A DNA stretch of 34,779 nt from K189A clade bacterium (GTDB taxonomy: Bacteria > Pseudomonadota > Gammaproteobacteria > Pseudomonadales > Azotimanducaceae), in assembly GCA_018607685.1 (NCBI GenBank), contig JABBBA010000227.1:1-34779 (forward strand), in the 5' to 3' direction. Both the position numbers and the translations under genes were made by a program. The notes under the pieces are model-generated. The model was given only the letters and a program-made list of their open reading frames with translations. It was not told the origin of the DNA and ran no database searches. How positions within the stretch are numbered: the stretch's first letter is position 1; every line of letters starts with the position of its first letter. Below, piece by piece: positions 25,362-33,560 of this stretch.

Positions 25362-26692
25362 GATGGTTGCTAAGAGCCGTGACGATCGCTGTGTTGATTG
25401 GCCCTTCTATGGTGTCGGCTTCACAGACGGACATCGATGGTCTCAGGGTTCGTCCATCACCGGAACGGACCCGAATTGTATTTGATCTTGGTCAACCCGT
25501 TGAACACAACATATTTACTCTGACAGATCCTCATCGACTGGTAGTTGATATTTCCTCCGCGCGGTTCAGTTCGGACGCGGGCAATTTTGTATTGGAGCAG
25601 ACCCCGATCCTCGCGGTGCGGACCTCCCAAAGAAACAACGGTGAAGATGTCAGGGTGGTCCTGGATCTGAGTGAGGAAGTCAGGCCACGATCCTTTGTGT
25701 TGAAACCCATCATGCAGTATGGCGATCGTCTGGTGATTGACCTTTATGGCAAGGATCAGCCAAGCCGGGCCAAAGCGCCGAAATCTGAGCGGACCTTGAC
25801 GCAAATGAGGGATGTGATCATCGCGATCGATGCCGGTCACGGTGGTGATGATCCCGGTGCCATTGGGCCAGGCCAGCTTTACGAGAAGGATGTTGTGCTT
25901 GGGATTGCCAGAAAACTCTATGATCTGTTTGAACAGGAGCCGGGATTCAAGGCGAAACTGATCCGTGAAGGCGATTATTACGTGGCGCTGCGAAAACGAA
26001 CACAGATTGCGCGTAGTAGTCAGGCGGATGTCTTTTTGTCGATCCATGCCGATGCCTTCAAGACATCAAAAGTGAGTGGCGCTTCGGTTTATGCCATCTC
26101 CCAGAAAGGTGCTACCAGTGAAACGGCCAGGTGGCTTGCGGAAAAAGAAAACAGGGCTGACCTGATAGGTGGTGTAGGGAGTGTGTCCCTGGATGACAAA
26201 GATGATCTGCTGGCTGGTGTGCTGCTGGATCTGTCGATGACAGCTAGCCTTTCGTCCAGTCTGGAAATGGGTGGTGCGGTACTAGCCAATCTGAAAAGAG
26301 TGAACAAACTCCACAAGAAAACAGTTGAACAGGCAGCCTTTGCTGTCCTTAAGTCCCCGGATATTCCATCGCTGCTCATCGAAACGGGGTATATATCAAA
26401 CCCAGGGGAAGCCAAAAAGTTGGCTACGCGAAGCCACCAGAAGAAACTGGCGAATGCGATCTTCCAGGGGGTAAAGGTTTCTATGCAATCAAGCCCGCCA
26501 AATGGATCGTATCTGGCGTGGGTAAAACAGGGCAAGAGTGTCGATGCAATCACCCATGTCATCGAAAGTGGCGACACGCTTTCTGAAATCGCGTCGCGTT
26601 ATCGCGTCAGTTCCAAGAAACTGAAGGACTTTAATGGCCTACGCAATGATACTATTCGCATTGGTCAGACACTGAAGATTCCCCCGGGGTAA
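25310..26692 (+). CDS. amiB: N-acetylmuramoyl-L-alanine amidase AmiB, with AMIN and LysM domains
   Basis: A periplasmic zinc amidase that cleaves the glycan-peptide bond of peptidoglycan during daughter-cell separation. The 460 residues comprise a signal peptide (about 1-38; [11 protein letters not shown] then a hydrophobic core ending in MVSASQ), an AMIN domain (about 42-150; [28 protein letters not shown]), Amidase_3 (about 168-390) and one LysM (about 415-459; [17 protein letters not shown]). Zinc and catalytic residues are visible: IDAGHGGDD (H177), the Glu in [14 protein letters not shown] and [10 protein letters not shown]. The twin arginines ahead of the hydrophobic stretch could indicate Tat export, but the motif is not perfect. 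The GTG start at 25310 lies within tsaE (52-bp overlap). The tsaE-amiB-mutL-miaA order is as in E. coli. Confidence 0.94.
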   Translation: MRRENLYPANRGRRISLGWLLRAVTIAVLIGPSMVSASQTDIDGLRVRPSPERTRIVFDLGQPVEHNIFTLTDPHRLVVDISSARFSSDAGNFVLEQTPILAVRTSQRNNGEDVRVVLDLSEEVRPRSFVLKPIMQYGDRLVIDLYGKDQPSRAKAPKSERTLTQMRDVIIAIDAGHGGDDPGAIGPGQLYEKDVVLGIARKLYDLFEQEPGFKAKLIREGDYYVALRKRTQIARSSQADVFLSIHADAFKTSKVSGASVYAISQKGATSETARWLAEKENRADLIGGVGSVSLDDKDDLLAGVLLDLSMTASLSSSLEMGGAVLANLKRVNKLHKKTVEQAAFAVLKSPDIPSLLIETGYISNPGEAKKLATRSHQKKLANAIFQGVKVSMQSSPPNGSYLAWVKQGKSVDAITHVIESGDTLSEIASRYRVSSKKLKDFNGLRNDTIRIGQTLKIPPG

Positions 26693-26711
26693 ACCCGCGC
26701 AAGAAGGATCA

Positions 26712-28487
26712 ATGAATCAAAGAATCACACAGCTTGATAAGCGTCTCTCAAACCAGATTGCTGCCGGTGAGGTCGTGGAACGACCGGCCTCCGTTGTTAA
26801 AGAGATGCTTGAAAACTCACTGGATGCCGGCGCAACCAGGATAGAGATTGATGTTGAGGCCGGGGGCGTGAAGCTCATCCGAGTTCGTGACGATGGCAGG
26901 GGAATCCACCAGGATGACCTGAACCTCGCGCTCGCCCGTCATGCCACCAGCAAGATCAAGGATCAGGGCGATCTTGAAACCATTGAGACACTTGGGTTTC
27001 GCGGTGAAGCGCTGGCAAGTGTCGCATCGATATCCCGGTTGAAACTAACGACCAACACCTCCGAAGATGCCTCCTCCGGCTGGAGCGTTCAGGCATCCGG
27101 TGCAGATATGCAGGTTGAAATCTCACCGTCACCTCATCCCCGCGGTACAACCGTTGAGATACGAGAGCTGTTTTTTAACACGCCTGCCCGAAGGAAATTC
27201 CTAAGAACAGAGCGGACTGAGTTCCTGAAAGTGGAGGAAGTGGTTCGTAAGGTAAGTCTCAGCCATCCAGGTGTCAGTTTTGTCCTGAGCCACAACGGAA
27301 AAATAACCAAACAATATATAGGTGACGATGAAGAGCGCAGGGTTGCCAGTGTGTTTGGCGCGGCTTTTCTGGACAGTTCAATATTCTTCTCGGAAGAACG
27401 TGGGGGTATGGAGCTCCGGGGCTGGATAGGGTTGCCAACCTACTCGCGCAGTCAGGCCGACCAACAGTTCTTTTTTGTTAACGGGCGCATTATCAGGGAC
27501 AAGGTGATTACCCACGCGGTGAAGCAGGGCTACTCGGATGTTCTGTATCACGGTCGAAACCCTGTTTATTGTCTGTTTCTCTCGATCAACCCGCGGCTGG
27601 TGGATGTGAACGTACATCCCACCAAACACGAGGTCCGGTTCCGTGAAAGTCGTGATGTTCATAACTTTATCTACGGTACGATTCATCATGTTCTGGCAGA
27701 CGTTCGTCCTGAAGACTCAAATGCAGGAGAAGCTAACCCTCTGCTCGCTGGAGTTCCCGCAGGAACGGGTCCCATGCAGGCGCCGATGTCCTTCGGGGGT
27801 CGGTCGGGCTCGCAGGGTGTTCGAGATCCGCAAATGTCTGTATACCGCGAGATGTTCGCGAAAGATCCCGTTGCAACGCTCCCTGAATCAGATGACGTTA
27901 CGATGCCCCCGCTCGGTTACGCCGTTGCCCAACTACACGGCATCTATATTCTCGCCGAGAATAAGGCGGGTCTTATTCTTGTTGATATGCATGCGGCGCA
28001 CGAGCGCATCACCTATGAGCACATGAAGACAGCGGTTGATTCTGAAGGAATTCGTAGTCAGCCTATGTTGGTGCCCCTTTCTATTGTTGTTAGTGAAAAA
28101 GAAGCAGATCTGGTTGAGGAGCACGGAGTCGAATTTTCAGGCTTAGGTATTGACCTGGAGCGGGCAAGTGAAGAGTCCATCATTGTGCGTAGCGTTCCGA
28201 CACTGTTGGCAAAGAGCGATGTCGAACAGTTAGTGCGTGATGTCCTTTCTGACTTTGCGGAATATGGCGAGAGTAAACGTATTGAGCAACACCGGGATGA
28301 AATTCTTTCAACGATGGCCTGCCATGGCTCCGTTCGAGCAAACAGGCGACTAGCGATTCCAGAGATGAATGCCCTGCTACGCGACATGGAAGAAACCGAA
28401 CGATCCGGCCAATGTAACCATGGACGACCTACCTGGTGCGAATTCAGCCTGGCAGAGCTTGACAGCCTATTCCTGAGAGGTCGGTAG
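26712..28487 (+). CDS. mutL: DNA mismatch repair protein MutL
   Basis: MutL links MutS mismatch recognition to strand incision. The 591 residues have the N-terminal GHKL ATPase: [42 protein letters not shown] and [16 protein letters not shown], with [11 protein letters not shown] closing the domain. The C-terminal domain (about 395-591) contains [12 protein letters not shown] (D425-E436), close to the DQHA(X)2E(X)4E endonuclease motif with Met for Gln. It also has the companion blocks [12 protein letters not shown] and CNHGRPTW. This looks like a MutL with its own nicking activity, as in Pseudomonas, rather than the MutH-dependent E. coli type, though that is inference. It starts 19 bp after amiB and ends 2 bp before miaA. 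Confidence 0.96.
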   Translation: MNQRITQLDKRLSNQIAAGEVVERPASVVKEMLENSLDAGATRIEIDVEAGGVKLIRVRDDGRGIHQDDLNLALARHATSKIKDQGDLETIETLGFRGEALASVASISRLKLTTNTSEDASSGWSVQASGADMQVEISPSPHPRGTTVEIRELFFNTPARRKFLRTERTEFLKVEEVVRKVSLSHPGVSFVLSHNGKITKQYIGDDEERRVASVFGAAFLDSSIFFSEERGGMELRGWIGLPTYSRSQADQQFFFVNGRIIRDKVITHAVKQGYSDVLYHGRNPVYCLFLSINPRLVDVNVHPTKHEVRFRESRDVHNFIYGTIHHVLADVRPEDSNAGEANPLLAGVPAGTGPMQAPMSFGGRSGSQGVRDPQMSVYREMFAKDPVATLPESDDVTMPPLGYAVAQLHGIYILAENKAGLILVDMHAAHERITYEHMKTAVDSEGIRSQPMLVPLSIVVSEKEADLVEEHGVEFSGLGIDLERASEESIIVRSVPTLLAKSDVEQLVRDVLSDFAEYGESKRIEQHRDEILSTMACHGSVRANRRLAIPEMNALLRDMEETERSGQCNHGRPTWCEFSLAELDSLFLRGR

Positions 28488-28489
28488 GT

Positions 28490-29410
28490 TTGAACGGAGC
28501 ACTCGTGATTACTGGCCCAACTGCCTGTGGTAAATCACAACTTACGCTGGAGCTGGCAAGGCATTTCGGCGCAGAGATCATCAGTGCAGATTCCGCACAG
28601 GTTTACCGGGGCATGACTATCGGCTCAGCCAAGCCTGATGCCGCGACGCTGGCGGAGGTAAAGCATCATCTGATCGATATTCGAGACCCGGATGATCCCT
28701 ATTCTGCGGCTGACTTTCGCAAAGACTGTATTGCGCTCGTCTCCCGGATACACAGCGAAGGGAAATTGCCGATCATTTCCGGCGGCACCATGTTGTATCT
28801 CAAGGGTCTAAAGGAAGGCCTGGCGGATCTTCCCGCGGCCGACCCTGACATTAGAGCCGAAATATTGCGTGAGGCGGAAGAACATGGCTGGGCGCATGTG
28901 CATGATGAACTGCAGAGGGTCGACCCTGAATCCTCGAAACGGATCAGACCGTCAGACCCCCAGCGGCTTCAACGGGCGATTGAGGTCTTTCGCCTGACGG
29001 GCGTGCCATTATCGATACTGCATCGTCAATCGGTTGAAGCATGCCCTTTTCCACTGCTCGAGATAGCCATTGTTCCCAGTGACCGTTTGGCGCTGCATCA
29101 GGCGATAGAGGTCCGTTTCAGGGAAATGTTGAAAGCCGGTTTTGTAGGGGAGGTTCAGATGCTGCGGGAGCAACCCGGGGTTCATGCTCAGCTTCCGGCG
29201 ATAAAGGCCGTGGGATATCGCCAGATCTGGTCGTTTCTTGAGGGTGAAATTGATGAGCAAACCATGATCGAGACCGCGCTGGCGGCGACCCGACAGCTGG
29301 CTAAGCGGCAACATACCTGGTTGCGGAGCTGGAAGGACCTCCATTTGCTTGAGGCGGCAAATACTCAGCAGGCCTTGAAAATCATGACTAACAGCACCAT
29401 ATTAGGATAG
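28490..29410 (+). CDS. miaA: tRNA dimethylallyltransferase
   Basis: MiaA adds the isopentenyl group from DMAPP to A37 of tRNAs reading UNN codons. The 306 residues (E. coli 316) include the P-loop GPTACGKSQL (about 9-18), SADSAQVYRGMTIGSAKP, HHLIDIRDPDDPYSAADF, SGGTMLYLKGLKEGL and PAIKAVGYRQIW. The TTG at 28490 is the only start that precedes the P-loop with a normal distance, and it lies 2 bp after the mutL stop, so coupling is likely. The downstream hfq follows after a 132-bp leader, as in the conserved miaA-hfq arrangement. Confidence 0.95.
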   Translation: MNGALVITGPTACGKSQLTLELARHFGAEIISADSAQVYRGMTIGSAKPDAATLAEVKHHLIDIRDPDDPYSAADFRKDCIALVSRIHSEGKLPIISGGTMLYLKGLKEGLADLPAADPDIRAEILREAEEHGWAHVHDELQRVDPESSKRIRPSDPQRLQRAIEVFRLTGVPLSILHRQSVEACPFPLLEIAIVPSDRLALHQAIEVRFREMLKAGFVGEVQMLREQPGVHAQLPAIKAVGYRQIWSFLEGEIDEQTMIETALAATRQLAKRQHTWLRSWKDLHLLEAANTQQALKIMTNSTILG

Positions 29411-29497
29411 TCGCCCGTGAAAACGAATGTTGATCCTGAGCCAGGTTGACCTAACAAGCTCCGGGCGTTTGCTCAGCATTATTCATTTACCGATTCC

Positions 29498-29518
29498 TCC
29501 AACTCGATTGTAGTTGGA
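29498..29518 (+). promoter_or_regulatory. Hairpin in the hfq leader
   Basis: TCCAACT (29498-29504) and AGTTGGA (29512-29518) form a perfect 7-bp stem with a 7-nt loop, ending 24 nt before the hfq ATG and just ahead of its Shine-Dalgarno (AGGAGA, 29532). No T tract follows, so it is not a terminator. It may influence translation or RNA stability; in E. coli hfq is translationally autoregulated through its leader, but I cannot show that here. Confidence 0.5.
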
Positions 29519-29542
29519 AGACAGGAATCCCAGGAGAGCAAC

Positions 29543-29773
29543 ATGTCAAAAGGGCAGTCTTTACAAGACCCTTTTCTTAATGCGCTGCGGAAAGACAAAA
29601 TCCCGGTATCGATCTATCTGGTCAGCGGGATCAAGTTGCAGGGACAGATAGAATCGTTTGACCAGTTTGTCATTCTATTGCGAAACACCGTAAATCAGAT
29701 GATCTACAAGTCAGCGATCTCAACCGTCGTGCCTTCACGTGCAGTGAAGATGCCTACCGAAGGAACTGAATAA
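29543..29773 (+). CDS. hfq: RNA chaperone Hfq (variant RNA-binding faces)
   Basis: Hfq is the hexameric Sm-like RNA chaperone for sRNA-mRNA pairing. The 76 residues contain the Sm core with only a short C-terminal tail (E. coli 102). [41 protein letters not shown] and [10 protein letters not shown] are conserved, with proximal-site Q8, Q41 and K56 present. Three positions differ from the usual gammaproteobacterial form: residue 57 is Ser in YKSA instead of His in YKHA (proximal pore), residue 28 is Ser instead of Asn (distal face), and the rim reads RKDK at 16-19 instead of RRER. A good Shine-Dalgarno (AGGAGAG) precedes the ATG. It lies between miaA and hflX as usual. Confidence 0.97.
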   Translation: MSKGQSLQDPFLNALRKDKIPVSIYLVSGIKLQGQIESFDQFVILLRNTVNQMIYKSAISTVVPSRAVKMPTEGTE

Positions 29774-29775
29774 GC

Positions 29776-31074
29776 TTGTTTTTAGACCGACCTGAATCCG
29801 GTAGCAAAGCGTTGCTGGTGCATATACAGAAGTACAATTCCGAACTTGCGACCCCTGAAGAGTTAAAAGAACTCGTAACCTCAGCCGGTCTTGTTCCCGT
29901 TGGGTGTCTTTCAAGCAACCGCCGGTTTCCGCATCCGGGGACCTTTATCGGTGGTGGTAAGGTAGATGAAATCGCTGAATTTCTGACCACGACAAACTGT
30001 GACCTTGTCGTTTTTGGTGATGACCTGTCGCCGACTCAGGAACGAAATCTTGAACAGGTCCTGGACAAACGTGTCCTGGGTCGTACGGGTTTGATTCTTG
30101 AAATATTTGCCAGAAGGGCAAGAACCCACGAAGGTAAGCTTCAGGTGGAACTGGCACAACTCGATCATGCTTCTTCACGTCTGGTTCGAGGCTGGTCACA
30201 CCTTGATCGTCAGAGAGGTGGTTCCGGCCGTGGTGCGGGTGCTTCTTCTGGTCTGGGCGGTGCAGGAGAAACCCAGCTTGAGTCGGATCAGCGTATGGTT
30301 TCCGACCGAATCAAGAGAATCAACGGGCGTCTTGCGAAGGTTCAGTCTCAACGTGAACACAACCGAAAAGGACGAACCCGTTCGGACGTAAAAACAATTT
30401 CACTCGCTGGATACACCAATGCAGGCAAGTCAACGCTGTTCAATCAGTTATGTACCGCAGACGTACTGACAGAGAATCAGTTGTTCGCTACCCTGGACCC
30501 CACGCTTCGAAAACTTGAGCTGCCGGTAATTGGAAACGCTGTTTTGGCGGATACCGTTGGGTTTATTCGTCAACTTCCACACTCCTTGGTCGATGCCTTT
30601 CGAGCTACCCTTGAGGAGGTTAGCGAGGCTGATTTGATTCTTCACGTGGTTGATGCGGCATCGGCTTTGCGAAGCGAACAAATTAGCGAAGTGAATCTGG
30701 TGCTGGAAGAGATTGGCGCTGAAGCGACACCTCAGCTAATGGTCTACAACAAGGTGGATCTTTTGGATGAAAAACCAAGAATTGAACGAAATTCCCAGGG
30801 AGTTGTAGTAAAAGTCTGGGTCTCAAGTATCGATGGCTCGGGAAAGGAGTTGCTGCTCGAGGCGATTGCAGAGCGAATAGGTGAATCAGTCATAGAGACT
30901 AATGTTACAGTTCGGCCTGAGGATGGCCGAATCAGGGCCAGGTTTTTTGAGCTTGGTGCCGTTTTGGATGAAACGCCCTGTGAAGATGGGTCTGTAGAGA
31001 TGCATCTTAGAATCCAGGAGAGCAGCCTGCGAAAAATTACTCAGGATGAGCTTGTGGGACAATCCGTTCCCTAG
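29776..31074 (+). CDS. hflX: Ribosome-associated GTPase HflX
   Basis: HflX splits stalled or stressed 70S ribosomes using GTP. The 432 residues show the N-terminal HflX domain (PGTFIGGGKVDEIAEFL, FGDDLSPTQERNLE, ILEIFARRARTHEGKLQVELAQLDH) and a glycine-rich linker (GSGRGAGASSGLGGAGETQLE). The G domain follows: G1 GYTNAGKST (from G212), G2 DPTLRKLELP, G3 DTVGFI, G4 NKVDL and G5 VSSIDGSG. The TTG at 29776, 2 bp after the hfq stop, gives the family N-terminus FLDRPESGSKALLVHI and is preferred. hflK follows after 116 bp that contain a strong hairpin. Confidence 0.96.
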   Translation: MFLDRPESGSKALLVHIQKYNSELATPEELKELVTSAGLVPVGCLSSNRRFPHPGTFIGGGKVDEIAEFLTTTNCDLVVFGDDLSPTQERNLEQVLDKRVLGRTGLILEIFARRARTHEGKLQVELAQLDHASSRLVRGWSHLDRQRGGSGRGAGASSGLGGAGETQLESDQRMVSDRIKRINGRLAKVQSQREHNRKGRTRSDVKTISLAGYTNAGKSTLFNQLCTADVLTENQLFATLDPTLRKLELPVIGNAVLADTVGFIRQLPHSLVDAFRATLEEVSEADLILHVVDAASALRSEQISEVNLVLEEIGAEATPQLMVYNKVDLLDEKPRIERNSQGVVVKVWVSSIDGSGKELLLEAIAERIGESVIETNVTVRPEDGRIRARFFELGAVLDETPCEDGSVEMHLRIQESSLRKITQDELVGQSVP

Positions 31075-31145
31075 AGAACCTGTTCCGTAGACAATGCGTA
31101 CAACAATGTATGCTCGCTTATAACTGTTAGAACTTACACAAACAT

Positions 31146-31178
31146 AGTGGGAGAATGGTTTTCCCGCTCGATTTTTAT
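31146..31178 (+). terminator. Hairpin with T-rich tail between hflX and hflK (attenuator or terminator)
   Basis: A 10-bp stem with two G-T pairs can form from AGTGGGAGAA (31146-31155) and TTTTCCCGCT (31159-31168) with a 3-nt loop, followed by cgATTTTTATT. The T tract is interrupted and overlaps the spacing before the hflK Shine-Dalgarno (AGGAG, 31180). It could partly terminate hflX transcripts or hide the hflK ribosome site. No clear promoter for hflK was found in the same gap. Confidence 0.5.
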
Positions 31179-31190
31179 TAGGAGATTAGT

Positions 31191-32330
31191 ATGGCTTGGA
31201 ATGAACCAGGCGGTGGAGACCAGGGCGACAAAGACCCCTGGGGAAATCGAGACAAAGACGGACCGCCGGATCTAGACGAGGCGTTTCGCAAATTACAGGC
31301 AAACCTGTCCCAGATGTTTGGCGGGGGCAATCGCTCCAACCCGTCCGGTGGCGGGTCGAAGCCGTTCAATATGAACATGATCTGGCTGGGGCTGCTGGTC
31401 ATTGCCGTTATTTATGGCGTGATGGGTGTTTATACCGTCGACCAGCAGGAGCGCGGTGTTGTGCTTCGGTTTGGTAAGAAGCTTGATGAGATTGTGCTCC
31501 CCGGATTGCACTGGAACGCGCCACTCATTGACCGGGTGCTTATCGAAAATGTCACCAGGGTCCGGTCCAGACCGCATGATTCAGAGATGCTTACGGAAGA
31601 TGAAAACATCGTTAAGGTGAAGATGACGGTTCAATATGTCATCGATGACATCATGGCGTATAAACTGAACGTTCGGGAGCCCGACAAGAGTCTTCATCAG
31701 GCGACGGAAAGCGCGCTGCGCCATGTGGTTGGTTCGACTGAAATGCATGAAGTATTGACCGAAGGTCGTGCTGAAGTGGCCATTGCGGTTAAAGATAGAA
31801 TTCAGACTTATATGACCAACTATGGCACCGGTATTAGTGTCACCGAGGTCAATATTGATGAAACGGCGCCGCCGGATGCGGTACGCGCCGCCTTCGATGA
31901 CGTGATTAAGGCGCGTGAGGACGAAGTCCGACTCAGAAATGAGGCTGATGCCTACGCCAACCAAATAGTCCCGGAAGCTCGAGGGGAAGCGCAGAGATAT
32001 ACCGAAGAGGCAGAGGGTTACAAACAAAGAGTGATATCTCAGTCGCGTGGTGAAGCGGAACGCTTTAACAAACTTTATGCAGAATACAGGCTGGCACCGG
32101 AAGTGATGAGAACCCGAATGTATCTTGATACGGTGGAAAGCGTCCTGTCGAGTTCTACCAAGATCATGATTGATGTGGAGGGAGGTAACAATATCCTGTA
32201 CCTGCCTCTGGATAAGATCCTGGAGCAAAACCGGGCAGGCAATGTTACAACTGGCCGAGCGGCTGAGAACGATACCGGGCCGAACTATGGTAATCAGATT
32301 GACACTCGCGATAGAAGGGAGAGACGCTAA
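31191..32330 (+). CDS. hflK: FtsH protease modulator HflK
   Basis: HflK forms, with HflC, a large inner-membrane SPFH complex that encloses and regulates the FtsH protease. The 379 residues (E. coli 419) begin with a Gly/Asp-rich cytoplasmic tail (MAWNEPGGGDQGDKDPWG, the usual HflK opening), then one membrane span (about 62-84, MIWLGLLVIAVIYGVMGVYTV) and a periplasmic SPFH/band 7 domain from QQERGVVLRFGKKLDE. Later come YVIDDIMAYKLNV and SALRHVVGSTEMHEVLTEGR, and a long helical Glu/Arg/Ala-rich part near residues 240-300. The Shine-Dalgarno AGGAG lies 6 bp before the ATG. The stop overlaps the hflC start by one base (TAATG). Confidence 0.96.
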   Translation: MAWNEPGGGDQGDKDPWGNRDKDGPPDLDEAFRKLQANLSQMFGGGNRSNPSGGGSKPFNMNMIWLGLLVIAVIYGVMGVYTVDQQERGVVLRFGKKLDEIVLPGLHWNAPLIDRVLIENVTRVRSRPHDSEMLTEDENIVKVKMTVQYVIDDIMAYKLNVREPDKSLHQATESALRHVVGSTEMHEVLTEGRAEVAIAVKDRIQTYMTNYGTGISVTEVNIDETAPPDAVRAAFDDVIKAREDEVRLRNEADAYANQIVPEARGEAQRYTEEAEGYKQRVISQSRGEAERFNKLYAEYRLAPEVMRTRMYLDTVESVLSSSTKIMIDVEGGNNILYLPLDKILEQNRAGNVTTGRAAENDTGPNYGNQIDTRDRRERR

Positions 32331-33208
32331 TGGGTAATCGATCTTTTGTAGTCGGATTTATCTTGGTTCTACTGGGATTGTTGGGCATGAACTCGATATA
32401 CATCGTGACCGAGGTAGAACGAGGTATCTTGCTGGAGTTTGGTCGGGTCGTTAACGATGACATCAAGCCAGGCCTGCACGTGAAGCTTCCAATCATTAAC
32501 GAAGTACGGACGTTTGATGCTCGAGTACTGACGTCTGATGCACCGTCGGAGCGTTTTCTGACTCTTGAAAAGAAGGCGGTCATTGTTGATTCGTTCGCAA
32601 AATATAAAATTGATAATGTGCAGACTTACTACACCGCAACCTCGGGTGATGAACGGCGAGCAGAGGAACTGCTGAAGCAGCGAATCAATAACGGGCTGCG
32701 AAATGAAATCAGTAGTCGAACCCTGCACGAGGTTGTGTCCGGTGAGCGTGATGAGCTGATGCATGTGCTGACTGAGAGGCTTAATGAAGTTGCCCAGGTG
32801 GAGTTGGGTGTCACGGTGGTTGATGTTCGGGTTAAGCGAATCGATCTTCCGCCTGAGGTCAGCCAGTCGGTTTATAACCGCATGAACACCGAGCGTGATA
32901 TTGAAGCCCGGGAGCATCGTGCTAAAGGTCAGGAACTGGCCGTTGGGATACGGGCCGATGCTGACAAGCAACGCGAGGTGATACTCGCTGAAGCTTACAG
33001 TAGAGCTGAAGAGGTTCGCGGTGAAGGTGACGCGTCATCTGCGAGCATCTATGCCTCTGCTTTCACCAAGGATAAGGAATTCTATGAGTTTACGCGTAGC
33101 ATGTCGGCGTATCAGCGAACGTTTTCCAATAAAGGAGATGTCCTGTTGATTCAACCCGATAGCGAATTCTTCAAGTACCTGAACAACCGTGCAGGCGGGG
33201 ATCGTTGA
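32330..33208 (+). CDS. hflC: FtsH protease modulator HflC
   Basis: HflC is the partner of HflK in the FtsH-associated SPFH assembly. The 292 residues (E. coli 334) have an N-terminal membrane anchor (about 5-25, FVVGFILVLLGLLGMNSIYIV) and the SPFH domain starting at EVERGILLEFGRVVNDDIKPGLHVKLP. The family block LTLEKKAVIVDSFAKYKI and the coiled AEAYSRAEEVRGEGDASSASIYASAF near residues 220-245 follow. The C-terminus FYEFTRSMSAYQRTF...DSEFFKYL is typical. Translation is probably coupled to hflK through the TAATG overlap. A clear terminator follows 40 bp downstream. Confidence 0.96.
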   Translation: MGNRSFVVGFILVLLGLLGMNSIYIVTEVERGILLEFGRVVNDDIKPGLHVKLPIINEVRTFDARVLTSDAPSERFLTLEKKAVIVDSFAKYKIDNVQTYYTATSGDERRAEELLKQRINNGLRNEISSRTLHEVVSGERDELMHVLTERLNEVAQVELGVTVVDVRVKRIDLPPEVSQSVYNRMNTERDIEAREHRAKGQELAVGIRADADKQREVILAEAYSRAEEVRGEGDASSASIYASAFTKDKEFYEFTRSMSAYQRTFSNKGDVLLIQPDSEFFKYLNNRAGGDR

Positions 33209-33248
33209 CCCCAGACCCTGAACGGGTTAGTTTGCGCGTTTTAAGATC

Positions 33249-33279
33249 GGGTAGCCGTCACAAGCTACCCTTTTTTTTT
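33249..33279 (+). terminator. Rho-independent terminator after hflC
   Basis: GGGTAGC (33249-33255) pairs perfectly with GCTACCC (33264-33270) across an 8-nt loop and is followed directly by nine T residues (33271-33279). It closes the long plus-strand gene series ending with hflC and separates it from DUF2065-hisZ-purA. Confidence 0.93.
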
Positions 33280-33332
33280 AGCCCTCAGCGCCACTTGTTG
33301 CGACATGTTGGGACCTGACGATCGATGCGGGG

Positions 33333-33347
33333 TACTAATGTTTAGTA
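33333..33347. promoter_or_regulatory. Palindrome upstream of DUF2065 gene
   Basis: TACTAATGTTTAGTA is an inverted repeat with 6-bp arms and a 3-nt centre, 11 bp before the ATG at 33359. TTGGGA at 33308 and TACTAA at 33333 could form a poor promoter with 19-bp spacing, in which case the palindrome would overlap the -10 box. A role as operator is inference. Confidence 0.3.
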
Positions 33348-33358
33348 GGCCAACATAA

Positions 33359-33544
33359 ATGTGGCATGAGTTCGGAATTGCACTCTGCCTGGTACTGGTC
33401 ATAGAAGGGATTGTTCCCTTTCTCTACCCAAGACGATGGCGAGAAATGGTAATGATGTTGTCTGAGGTAGACGACAGGTCGATGCGGATCGCGGGTTTGA
33501 CGAGTATGCTGCTGGGTACAGGGCTGCTGTATTTGATTAACTAG
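33359..33544 (+). CDS. DUF2065 small membrane protein (YjeT-like)
   Basis: A 61-residue protein of the DUF2065 family, whose E. coli member YjeT sits between hflC and purA. It has two predicted membrane spans (about 5-22, FGIALCLVLVIEGIVPFLY, and 43-59, IAGLTSMLLGTGLLYLI) separated by a short charged loop (PRRWREMVMMLSEVDDRSMR). The conserved E-G-P-F-P-R-W pattern is visible as EGIVPFLYPRRWREM. The function is unknown. It lies 80 bp after the hflC terminator and 16 bp before hisZ, so it probably begins the transcript that includes hisZ and purA. Confidence 0.9.
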   Translation: MWHEFGIALCLVLVIEGIVPFLYPRRWREMVMMLSEVDDRSMRIAGLTSMLLGTGLLYLIN

Positions 33545-33560
33545 ATTTTGGAAAACTGAG

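Noticed and set aside
25457-26047. A 196-codon open frame on the minus strand opposite amiB
   Set aside because: Antisense to the AMIN and amidase region, with no domain match or ribosome site; a shadow of the real gene.
31581-32228. A 215-codon open frame on the minus strand opposite hflK
   Set aside because: It lies wholly antisense to a well-conserved gene, has no recognisable domain, and its composition is what the reverse strand of hflK would give.
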